Shown here in pieces: positions 1 to 5,569 of a stretch of DNA of 5,569 bases (position 1 is the stretch's first letter; each line of letters begins with the position of its first letter). The notes beneath the pieces were generated by a model. That model ran no database searches. It was not told where the DNA came from and saw only the letters and a program-made list of their open reading frames with translations. The stretch covers positions 1 to 5,569 of the forward strand of contig JAMONI010000346.1 in NCBI GenBank assembly GCA_027065935.1, read 5' to 3'. The stretch comes from Flavobacteriales bacterium (GTDB taxonomy: Bacteria; Bacteroidota; Bacteroidia; Flavobacteriales; Flavobacteriaceae). The position numbers were made by a program, and so were the translations under genes.

Positions 1-2
1 TG

Positions 3-1061
3 ATGAAACACAATTTTTTTGCCGGTCCCGGTATTTTGCCCGCACAAGTATATAAGCAAGCGCAAGCAGCCATTGAAGACTTTTCCGGAACGGGAGTTTC
101 GGTGCTTTCGATATCGCACAGAAGTGCCGAATTTACCGAAGTAATGGAAAAAGCCCGCAGTTTGGTAAAGGAACTGTTGGGTTTGGACGACGATTTCGAG
201 GTCTTGTTCTTACAAGGAGGCGCAAGCATGCAATTTTTACAAATACCGTATAACTTGATGAAGCAAAAATCCGCTTATTTGGATACCGGAACTTGGGCGT
301 CCAAAGCCATAAAAGAAGCCCGTTATTTCGGAAAAGTGGAAATGGTGGCTTCCTCCTCCGACCGTAAATACACCTATATACCCAAAGATTATGAAATTCC
401 ACTCGACGCCGATTATTTTCACATCACTACCAACAATACCATTTACGGCACCCAAATGCATCACATACCCGACGCACCGGTACCTATAGTCGCCGATATG
501 AGTTCGGATATTTTCAGCCGTAAAATGGATTTTAACCGTTTCGGACTGATTTATGCCGGCGCACAAAAAAACATGGGTCCTTCCGGAACGGTTATGGTAG
601 CCGTGCGAAAATCACTGTTGGGCAAAACCGGCCGAGAAATTCCCACGATGATGAATTACGAAACCCATATAAACAAAGACAGCATGTTCAATACTCCGCC
701 CGTGTTCGCCGTTTTTGTATCCATGCTCGCGATGCAATGGGTCAAAGACCGGGGCGGCGTGGAAGCTATGGAAAAAGCCAACCGGAAAAAAAGCCGGTTG
801 CTTTATGACGAATTGGACCGGAATCCTTTGTTCGTTACACACGTTGCCCGGGAAGACCGGAGTATGATGAACGTAACCTTCGATCTGAAGGACGAGGCCC
901 TCAAAGAAAAATTCGATACCTTGTGGAAAGAAGCCGGCATTGTGGGCTTAAAAGGCCACCGCAGTGTGGGCGGTTACCGGGCTTCGCTATACAATGCCCT
1001 GCCCGAGGAAAGCGTTCAAGTATTGGTGGATGTGATGAAAGAATTGGAACGTCAAGCATAA
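3..1061 (+). CDS. serC: Phosphoserine aminotransferase (SerC), complete
   Basis: PLP-dependent class V aminotransferase of the cytoplasmic phosphorylated serine pathway; it converts 3-phosphohydroxypyruvate and glutamate to O-phosphoserine and 2-oxoglutarate, and in some bacteria also serves vitamin B6 synthesis. The 352 residues match the usual family length (about 350-365). Visible signatures, in order: N-terminal FFAGPGILP (5-13), HRS (39-41), the cofactor-phosphate loop QGGAS (71-75), a likely PLP-stacking Trp98 in TGTW, the NNTIYGTQ segment (144-151), Asp165 in ADMSSD (pyridine nitrogen), the Schiff-base Lys189 in GAQKNMGPSG, Asn230-Thr231 from the partner subunit, and the C-terminal substrate-binding GLKGHRSVGGYRASLYNA (315-332). 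No key residue is missing. The ATG is the only sensible start because the conserved N terminus begins four residues later. It overlaps a TGA at 1-3, so an upstream gene may end there, but that gene and any promoter lie outside the window. serA follows after 14 bases, so co-transcription is very likely. Confidence 0.97.
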   Translation: MKHNFFAGPGILPAQVYKQAQAAIEDFSGTGVSVLSISHRSAEFTEVMEKARSLVKELLGLDDDFEVLFLQGGASMQFLQIPYNLMKQKSAYLDTGTWASKAIKEARYFGKVEMVASSSDRKYTYIPKDYEIPLDADYFHITTNNTIYGTQMHHIPDAPVPIVADMSSDIFSRKMDFNRFGLIYAGAQKNMGPSGTVMVAVRKSLLGKTGREIPTMMNYETHINKDSMFNTPPVFAVFVSMLAMQWVKDRGGVEAMEKANRKKSRLLYDELDRNPLFVTHVAREDRSMMNVTFDLKDEALKEKFDTLWKEAGIVGLKGHRSVGGYRASLYNALPEESVQVLVDVMKELERQA

Positions 1062-1075
1062 AAAAAATCAGCACA

Positions 1076-2035
1076 ATGAAAAAACTCAACATTTTAGCCA
1101 ACGACGGAATAGCGGCCTCGGCCCGCATGCAATTGGAAAAAGAAGGACATCGCGTGTTTACCGAAAAAGTGGAACAAGAACGCTTGGCCGATTTTATCAA
1201 CGAAAACAACATTCAAGTACTTGTCGTCCGCAGTGCCACCAAAGTAAGAAAAGACTTGTTGGACAAGGTCAAACCCTTAGGATTAATTATCCGAGCGGGA
1301 GTAGGTTTGGATAATATCGATACGGATTACGCCGCACAAAAAGGAATTACCGTACAAAACACACCCGGCGCTTCATCTCATTCCGTAGCGGAACTGGTGA
1401 TGGCGCATCTGCTCGGCGGCGTACGATTCCTTCATCAAAGCAATAGAGAAATGCCGCTGCGTGGCGATACGGACTTTAAAGCGCTCAAAAAAGCCTATTC
1501 GGGAGGAACGGAGGTCAAAGGAAAAACTTTAGGTATCATCGGTTTCGGACGCATAGGAAGAGAATTGGCCAAAATGGCTATCGGGTTGGAAATGAAGGTT
1601 TTGGCCTACGACCCGTTTATTGACGAAGCGGAACTTCGCCTGATATTTTTTGACGGACAAAGCGCCGGTTTTCGCATCAAAACCGTGACCAAAGAAGAAG
1701 TTTTAAAAAACGCCGACTTTATCAGCTTGCACGTTCCCGCACAAAAAGAACCGGTCATCGGGCCCAAAGAAATGGAAATAATGAAACCCGGGGCCGCCAT
1801 AATCAACGCCGCACGCGGCGGTGTGGTAGATGAAACGGCCTTGATTAAAGCCTTGGACGAAGGAAAATTGTCCTTTGCCGCACTGGATGTTTTTGCCGAC
1901 GAACCCACACCACCGGTGCGCTTACTGATGCATCCCAAACTTTCCTTAACACCGCACACCGGAGCTTCCACCCGTGAAGCCCAAGAGCGAATCGGTAAAG
2001 AAATCGTAAATAAAATAAAAGACTTTGCTTCGTAA
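1076..2035 (+). CDS. serA: D-3-phosphoglycerate dehydrogenase, short form without ACT domain
   Basis: NAD-dependent D-2-hydroxyacid dehydrogenase, expected to oxidise 3-phosphoglycerate to 3-phosphohydroxypyruvate, the substrate of the SerC encoded just upstream. The protein is 319 residues. The N-terminal part of the substrate domain carries VVRSAT (50-55) and the RAGVGLDNID loop (73-82). The nucleotide-binding domain has GFGRIG (156-161), with Asp179 in AYDP at the end of the next strand, favouring NAD over NADP. The catalytic triad is Arg247 (NAARGG), Glu276 (DVFADEP) and His294 (TPHTGAST). The protein stops soon after the catalytic domain, so the C-terminal ACT or ASB regulatory domains of longer SerA enzymes are absent; short forms are common in Bacteroidota. 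The ATG at 1076 is chosen because the same frame extends upstream to 923 only through serC codons, and the typical MKKLNILANDGI start follows it. An A-run at 1060-1067 sits where a ribosome site would be; no Shine-Dalgarno is evident. Other 2-hydroxyacid dehydrogenase activities are possible, but the serC context argues for SerA. Confidence 0.95.
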   Translation: MKKLNILANDGIAASARMQLEKEGHRVFTEKVEQERLADFINENNIQVLVVRSATKVRKDLLDKVKPLGLIIRAGVGLDNIDTDYAAQKGITVQNTPGASSHSVAELVMAHLLGGVRFLHQSNREMPLRGDTDFKALKKAYSGGTEVKGKTLGIIGFGRIGRELAKMAIGLEMKVLAYDPFIDEAELRLIFFDGQSAGFRIKTVTKEEVLKNADFISLHVPAQKEPVIGPKEMEIMKPGAAIINAARGGVVDETALIKALDEGKLSFAALDVFADEPTPPVRLLMHPKLSLTPHTGASTREAQERIGKEIVNKIKDFAS

Positions 2036-3173
2036 GGTTCAAAAGTTTCGCAAGTATCAACGCAGCCTTTTGATGCTCGTCTTAACGGGTATCATTTCGG
2101 CTATTTTGTGGCACTCCTACATATTGTTCAAACACATCAAAGAACAGGAACGGGTCAAAATGGAAATCTGGGCCGACGCCCTTCAAAAAATTATCGATTC
2201 CCCCTTAAACGCCGATGTAGGGTTGGCCCTAAAAATCATCTCGAAAAACAAGGATATTCCCGTCATCATGACGGACAGTACGGAGCGAATTATCGAAGTT
2301 TATAATTTGGACGACATAAAAAACGATTCGGCAAAACTTTACCGTAGCCTTAAACGGTTCAAAGCCCAAAACGATGCTTTCCGGGTGAATTTGGAAAACG
2401 GTTATCAGAAAATCTACTACGGCGATTCCCGTATTTTTAACACCTTAACCTGGTATCCGCTCATTCTGACCCTTATCTTGGGATTGTTTATTCTCATCGG
2501 ATATTTGTACTACCGCTCGGCCAAAATGTCCGAACAAAACCTATTGTGGGCCGGAATGGCCAAAGAGGCGGCCCATCAAATAGGAACCCCGCTTTCGTCA
2601 CTGATAGGCTGGACGGAACTGATGAAAACCAACCCTGAATCGGTTTCGGTCGAAGAACTGCAAAAAGACATCTACCGCTTGGAAACCATAAGCCGCCGTT
2701 TCTCCAAAATCGGTTCCAAACCGCAATTGGAAGCGGAAGAACTTAACGACCAAATCCGCCAGGCCGTTCAATACTTTAAATCGCGCATTCCGAAACATGT
2801 TGCGCTTTCTTTCGACCCCTGCCAAAAACCGCTCCGGGTGATGATGAACAAAGAATTGTTTCAGTGGGTTATGGAAAATCTCATAAAAAACGCCGTGGAT
2901 GCCATGCCTTCGGGCGGGAAAATACATATCGAAACCCGGGAAAACAACGGTTATGCCGTCATCGACATTTCCGATCAAGGTCAAGGAATCCCCAAAAAAC
3001 ACCGTAACAAAATTTTCGATGCCGGATTCTCCACCAAAAAACGCGGTTGGGGGCTGGGATTATCCATTGTCAAGCGCATAATAAAAGATTTTCATAAGGG
3101 ACAAATCTTTATCCGGAACAGCGAACCGGGCAAAGGAAGCACCTTCAGAATAAAATTAAAACTTGTAAAATAA
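2025..3173 (+). CDS. Orphan membrane-bound sensor histidine kinase
   Basis: Predicted inner-membrane histidine kinase of 382 residues. Basic N terminus (RKVQKFRKYQR, 3-13), first membrane helix about 15-36, an extracytoplasmic sensor region about 37-142, second helix about 143-163, then the cytoplasmic transmitter. The sensor includes IPVIMTDSTERIIEVYN (78-94), which reads like part of a PAS-type fold (inference). The H-box is AAHQIGTPLSSLIGW with phospho-acceptor His184; the N-box is ENLIKNAVDAM (284-294); the G1 box is DISDQGQGIP (314-323); the F/G2 region is FDAGFSTKKR then GWGLGLSIVK (331-350). All kinase motifs are intact. There is no recognisable HAMP domain, only about 20 residues between helix 2 and His184. 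No response regulator is encoded in the window, so signal and partner are unknown. The start is TTG at 2025, overlapping the last 11 bases of serA. The first in-frame ATG (2073) would begin inside the first membrane helix and remove the basic flank, so TTG is preferred. No clear Shine-Dalgarno is visible. Confidence 0.9.
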   Translation: MLRKVQKFRKYQRSLLMLVLTGIISAILWHSYILFKHIKEQERVKMEIWADALQKIIDSPLNADVGLALKIISKNKDIPVIMTDSTERIIEVYNLDDIKNDSAKLYRSLKRFKAQNDAFRVNLENGYQKIYYGDSRIFNTLTWYPLILTLILGLFILIGYLYYRSAKMSEQNLLWAGMAKEAAHQIGTPLSSLIGWTELMKTNPESVSVEELQKDIYRLETISRRFSKIGSKPQLEAEELNDQIRQAVQYFKSRIPKHVALSFDPCQKPLRVMMNKELFQWVMENLIKNAVDAMPSGGKIHIETRENNGYAVIDISDQGQGIPKKHRNKIFDAGFSTKKRGWGLGLSIVKRIIKDFHKGQIFIRNSEPGKGSTFRIKLKLVK

Positions 3174-3175
3174 GT

Positions 3176-3183
3176 TATATTTG
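3176..3183 (+). promoter_or_regulatory. Possible Bacteroidota -7 promoter element for the peptidase gene
   Basis: TATATTTG fits the Bacteroidota sigma-ABfrA/RpoD -7 consensus TAnnTTTG exactly. It lies in the 31-base gap between the kinase stop and the peptidase ATG, which would put transcription start near 3190 and leave a leader of about 15 bases. The weak point is the -33 element: no TTTG or TTG stands 17-23 bases upstream. The nearest TTG (3163-3165) is only 10 bases away. It is therefore a candidate only; read-through from the kinase gene would also serve. Confidence 0.4.
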
Positions 3184-3204
3184 TAATGATAAAACACATC
3201 CGAC

Positions 3205-3261
3205 ATGCTACGATTCGCCCTTTTACTTCTTCTTACCACAATAATTATCAAGGCAAACGGC
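3205..3261 (+). other. Signal peptide of the M1 peptidase
   Basis: The N terminus has one basic residue (Arg3), a hydrophobic core FALLLLLTTIII (4-15) and a short polar end KANGQ. Cleavage is most likely after Gly19, leaving Gln20 as the mature N terminus, an arrangement common in Bacteroidota exported proteins; the exact site is uncertain by a residue or two. Sec export into the periplasm is the step required before T9SS sorting, so this agrees with the C-terminal domain. Confidence 0.85.
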
Positions 3262-5136
3262 CAAAGTTTTAAAGAACCCGAATACGTCGGGTTCGAACGT
3301 ATGCGGGCACAAAAAAAGCTGTCGGGACAAGCATCGCTCAACACCGGAAATTTCGACTGGGTGTACCAACGCTTGCATCTGCAGGTGGACCCGAGAAATA
3401 CGTTTTTATCGGGCGAAACGGCCGTCTATTTTTCCTTCAATACCGCAAGCAATCGAATTGTTTTCGATTTATCTTCGGGACTTACGGTGCATTCGGTGAC
3501 CTATCACGGTCAACCGGTGAGTTTTTCTCATAATTCCCAAGACGAGTTAATCGTCACCTTACCTGCCCAAGTAGCACCCGGCGTTTTGGACTCGGTGCAT
3601 ATTAACTACTCGGGAAATCCCGCCAATTCGGGGTTGGGGTCTTATACCATCGATACGCATAACGGTGTTCCCGTCTTATGGACGCTTTCCGAACCCTACG
3701 GCGCCAAGGATTGGTGGCCTTGTAAAAACGATTTGACCGACAAACTCGATTCGATCGACGTGGTTTTGGAATATCCCGCCGAAATCAACGGCGAAACCAT
3801 GCAGGGTGTTTCCAACGGGATTTTGGTCAATGAATACATGTCGGGAAGTAACAAAATTTCACATTGGCGGCACCGGCACCCCATCCCTGCTTATTTGGTT
3901 GCCATCGCCGTAACCAACTACGTCAAATACACGCATCAAGCCGGCATTTACACGCCGTTTCCGGTGGACAACTACGTATATCCCGAAGATTATAGTTATG
4001 CAGCGTCTTCCACGCCGGTAATTGTGAGCCTGATGAATTATTTCGAAGAGAAATTCGGCGAATACCCCTATTCGGACGAAAAATACGGCCACGCTCAATT
4101 CGGTTGGGGCGGGGGTATGGAACACACCACCGTTTCGTTTATGGGAAGCTTCGGGCGAGGATTGCAAGCACACGAGTTAGCCCATCAATGGTTCGGCGAT
4201 GAAATTACCTGCGGGAGTTGGTCGGATATTTGGCTCAACGAAGGTTTTGCCACCTATGCCGAAGCGCTTACGCAAGAACACTTGGACGGAGATTATGCCT
4301 TCCTGCAATGGCGCATCTATGCCAACAACCTGATCATTCAGGAGCCTCATGAATCCGTGTATGTGTACGGAAACGATACACTCGATGTGGGGCGTGTGTT
4401 TTCCTGGCGTTTGTCTTACTTAAAAGGCGCTATGGTATTGCACATGCTTAGATTCAGAACCGGAGATTCGGTTTTTTTTGACATCTTACAAACCTATCGT
4501 AATCTAAGGCGTAACGATTTTGCCCGTACCGACGACTTTAAAGCGGCGGTAGAGCAAGTTACCGGCGAAAATTACGACGAGTTTTTCAACGATTGGGTTT
4601 ACGGAAAAGGTTATCCCTTCTTTACGGCCCGGTGGGCTTTGCTCCCGGCCAACACTTACCGTGTAGAATTGCAACAAACCCCTTCCGATGCATCGGTGGA
4701 TTTTTTCGAAACACCCGTCCGCTTGAGATTTTCGTCGAGTTCCCACACACAAACTTATGACACCGTAGTAAACTTTACGCAAAACAATCAAGTCTTTATT
4801 ATCAATGCCGACAACGCCTACGACCAATTGCAGATTGATCCGGACTTTGAAATTATCCGGGGCGGCACGCAAGTAATGTTTACGGGAAATTTCGACTGGA
4901 ACGGAGAAGAAATCATCATATTTCCCGTTCCCGCCACGGAATATATCCGGGTGTTTCACAAAAATGCGGACGAAGTTCAACACATGTATATTTTCGATTC
5001 CGGCGGACGTATTTTGTCGGACCGGCTTCCGGCCAACCGCATCATCGACATTCGTAATTTAAGTAAAGGGGTGTATTTCATCGGGTTTTTGTATCGAAAC
5101 GGGACTTATCAAGCTGTTCCTTTTTTGAAAAATTGA
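3205..5136 (+). CDS. Secreted M1-family zinc aminopeptidase-like metallopeptidase with T9SS sorting domain
   Basis: M1 (gluzincin) metallopeptidase of 643 residues, expected to trim amino acids from the N termini of peptides outside the inner membrane. In order: a signal peptide (1-19); an N-terminal beta-sandwich domain starting near NFDWVYQRLHLQVDP (49-63); the exopeptidase substrate motif in the form GGGMEHTT (302-309) in place of the classical GAMEN; zinc ligands His323 and His327 with catalytic Glu324 in HELAHQWF; third ligand Glu346 in WLNEGFATYAE; and a likely catalytic Tyr405 in SYLKGAM. All metal and catalytic residues are present. A beta-rich stretch (about 475-550) is followed by a type A T9SS sorting domain (about 571-643), so the protein is probably carried across the outer membrane and released or anchored. 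The ATG directly precedes the signal peptide. A possible promoter lies just upstream, and the stop overlaps the start of recX. Substrate specificity cannot be read from the sequence; nutrient peptide use is an inference. Confidence 0.95.
   Translation: MLRFALLLLLTTIIIKANGQSFKEPEYVGFERMRAQKKLSGQASLNTGNFDWVYQRLHLQVDPRNTFLSGETAVYFSFNTASNRIVFDLSSGLTVHSVTYHGQPVSFSHNSQDELIVTLPAQVAPGVLDSVHINYSGNPANSGLGSYTIDTHNGVPVLWTLSEPYGAKDWWPCKNDLTDKLDSIDVVLEYPAEINGETMQGVSNGILVNEYMSGSNKISHWRHRHPIPAYLVAIAVTNYVKYTHQAGIYTPFPVDNYVYPEDYSYAASSTPVIVSLMNYFEEKFGEYPYSDEKYGHAQFGWGGGMEHTTVSFMGSFGRGLQAHELAHQWFGDEITCGSWSDIWLNEGFATYAEALTQEHLDGDYAFLQWRIYANNLIIQEPHESVYVYGNDTLDVGRVFSWRLSYLKGAMVLHMLRFRTGDSVFFDILQTYRNLRRNDFARTDDFKAAVEQVTGENYDEFFNDWVYGKGYPFFTARWALLPANTYRVELQQTPSDASVDFFETPVRLRFSSSSHTQTYDTVVNFTQNNQVFIINADNAYDQLQIDPDFEIIRGGTQVMFTGNFDWNGEEIIIFPVPATEYIRVFHKNADEVQHMYIFDSGGRILSDRLPANRIIDIRNLSKGVYFIGFLYRNGTYQAVPFLKN
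3346..3360 (+). repeat. 15-base direct repeat, copy 1 (encodes part of TGNFDW)
   Basis: GGAAATTTCGACTGG here is identical to bases 4885-4899, 1,539 bases downstream in the same gene and the same reading frame. It encodes GNFDW (48-52), preceded by Thr in both copies, at the start of the N-terminal M1 domain. In this copy the Thr codon is ACC. Confidence 0.8.
4885..4899 (+). repeat. 15-base direct repeat, copy 2 (encodes part of TGNFDW)
   Basis: Second exact copy of the 15-mer, encoding GNFDW (561-565), with the preceding Thr codon ACG rather than ACC. It lies a few residues before the T9SS sorting domain, so the two TGNFDW peptides flank the whole mature catalytic part. Beyond the 15 bases the sequences diverge quickly, which argues against a recent duplication. 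Confidence 0.8.
4915..5133 (+). other. C-terminal type IX secretion sorting domain (type A) of the M1 peptidase
   Basis: The last 73 residues follow the pattern of Por secretion system C-terminal domains: an opening IIFPVPATEYIRV (571-583) matching the usual yPNPaxdxlxv; a middle strand MYIFDSGGRIL (594-604) matching vxdxxGrxv; then IDIRNLSKGVYFIGF (614-628) matching the idlsxlxxGxYxlxv motif; and a basic end (LKN). In known T9SS cargo this domain is recognised at the outer membrane and usually removed by the PorU sortase. The Pro-Asn-Pro core is Pro-Val-Pro here, a mild departure. No T9SS machinery genes are in this window. Confidence 0.87.
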
Positions 5137-5569
5137 AAAAGAAATCCACATATTATTCGCCCGAAGAGATTAAAAAAAAATTGGCACGCTACTGTGCTTA
5201 CAGGGACCGTTCCACTTATGAAGTGGAAAAAAAACTCGACGAGTACGGGGCTATACCCGAAGTAAAAGACCGCATTTTGGCGTTTTTGATGGAAGAAAAT
5301 TTTTTGGACGACGAACGCTTTGCCCGGAGTTTTGCCCGTGGAAAATTTCGTATAAAATCTTGGGGAAGACGAAAAATCGGCGAAGTATTGCGCCGGCACC
5401 AATTAAGCGACTATTATATTGAAAAAGCCATGGAAGAAATCGATGAAAACGAATATTCGGAAAAAATAAGGTATCTTATACGAAAAAAATTACGCGAAAC
5501 CCGTTTTTCAACCCCATGGGAAGCCAAACGAAAGATTTACCGATATTTGCTTCAAAAGGGTTATATGCC
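5133..5569 (+). CDS. recX: RecX-family regulator of RecA, 3' end cut by the window
   Basis: RecX proteins are small all-helical cytoplasmic proteins that bind the RecA filament and modulate, usually inhibit, its recombinase and SOS activities. The window holds 145 codons plus two bases. Visible family features: ARYCAYRDRSTYEVEKKL (18-35), the repeat-1 helix region; IPEVKDRILAFLMEENFLDDERFA (41-64), containing the FLDDERFA signature; SFARGKFRIKSWGRRKI (66-82); then a glutamate-rich helix (EEIDENEY, 101-108) and a basic C-terminal helix ending KIYRYLLQKGY (134-144). Known RecX proteins of this type run to about 155-160 residues, so probably only 10-15 are missing. The start is taken as TTG at 5133, overlapping the peptidase stop as TTGA; the first in-frame ATG, near 5288, would delete the conserved N-terminal third. 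The frame is open upstream too, but only through peptidase codons. No recA lies in the window, and no separate promoter is visible. Confidence 0.9.
   Translation, partial: MKKKSTYYSPEEIKKKLARYCAYRDRSTYEVEKKLDEYGAIPEVKDRILAFLMEENFLDDERFARSFARGKFRIKSWGRRKIGEVLRRHQLSDYYIEKAMEEIDENEYSEKIRYLIRKKLRETRFSTPWEAKRKIYRYLLQKGYM

Noticed and set aside
923..1075. N-terminal extension of the serA frame into serC (51 extra codons from an ATG at 923)
   Set aside because: The extra residues are an out-of-frame reading of serC with no family similarity; the conserved SerA N terminus begins at the ATG at 1076.
1666..1685. 7-bp hairpin CGGTTTT/AAAACCG with a 6-base loop
   Set aside because: It lies in the middle of serA with no following T-run, so it is not a terminator; stems of this size are expected by chance in 5.6 kb.
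3158..3180. Possible terminator after the kinase gene
   Set aside because: Only a 5-bp AT-rich stem (AACTT/AAGTT) can be drawn, with no GC-rich core and no proper T-tract.
3186..3204. Upstream ATG at 3186 as an alternative peptidase start or leader peptide
   Set aside because: It is out of frame with the peptidase and opens only a short frame without recognisable content.
3286..3300. GGGTTCGAAC resembles a tRNA T-arm
   Set aside because: No acceptor stem, D-arm or anticodon arm can be placed around it, and it lies inside the well-supported peptidase gene.
4685..4696. 12-base perfect palindrome CCGATGCATCGG
   Set aside because: About one 12-base palindrome is expected by chance in this window, and this one lies inside the peptidase coding region.
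4504..4983. Antisense reading frame of 159 codons inside the peptidase gene
   Set aside because: No recognisable domain; it fully overlaps a well-supported gene and is best explained as a shadow frame.
5109..5402. Antisense reading frame of 97 codons over recX
   Set aside because: Phe-rich low-complexity translation typical of the reverse complement of Lys/Glu-rich coding sequence; the + strand RecX reading is clearly supported.

Overview
The window looks like ordinary chromosomal DNA of a Bacteroidota bacterium, probably Flavobacteriales-like. Four signs support this. The peptidase ends in a C-terminal type IX secretion (T9SS) sorting domain. A TAnnTTTG-type -7 element is visible. Clear Shine-Dalgarno sequences are absent and A-rich leaders stand in their place. 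SerA and the histidine kinase have Bacteroidota-like features. The genus cannot be told from the sequence alone.

Layout: five genes, all on the + strand and very tightly packed. (1) serC, phosphoserine aminotransferase, 3-1061; its ATG overlaps a TGA at 1-3 that may end a gene outside the window. (2) A short-form serA, D-3-phosphoglycerate dehydrogenase, 1076-2035, 14 bases after serC. (3) An orphan membrane sensor histidine kinase, 2025-3173, which appears to start at TTG inside the 3' end of serA. (4) A secreted M1-family zinc metallopeptidase with signal peptide and T9SS tail, 3205-5136, preceded by a 31-base gap containing a possible -7 promoter element. (5) recX, 5133 to the window end, starting at a TTG that overlaps the peptidase stop and cut off near its C terminus.

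Functionally, serC and serA are consecutive enzymes of the phosphorylated serine pathway (3-phosphoglycerate to 3-phosphohydroxypyruvate to O-phosphoserine). The kinase, the exported peptidase and RecX have no obvious shared pathway; their proximity looks like compact Bacteroidota genome packing with overlapping genes. No RNA genes, mobile elements, CRISPR arrays or convincing terminators were seen, and no stretch of 300 bases lacks a gene. I see no convincing evidence of a previously undescribed system. The points most worth a second look are the two overlapping TTG starts, the orphan HAMP-less kinase, and a TGNFDW repeat that brackets the peptidase's mature body.
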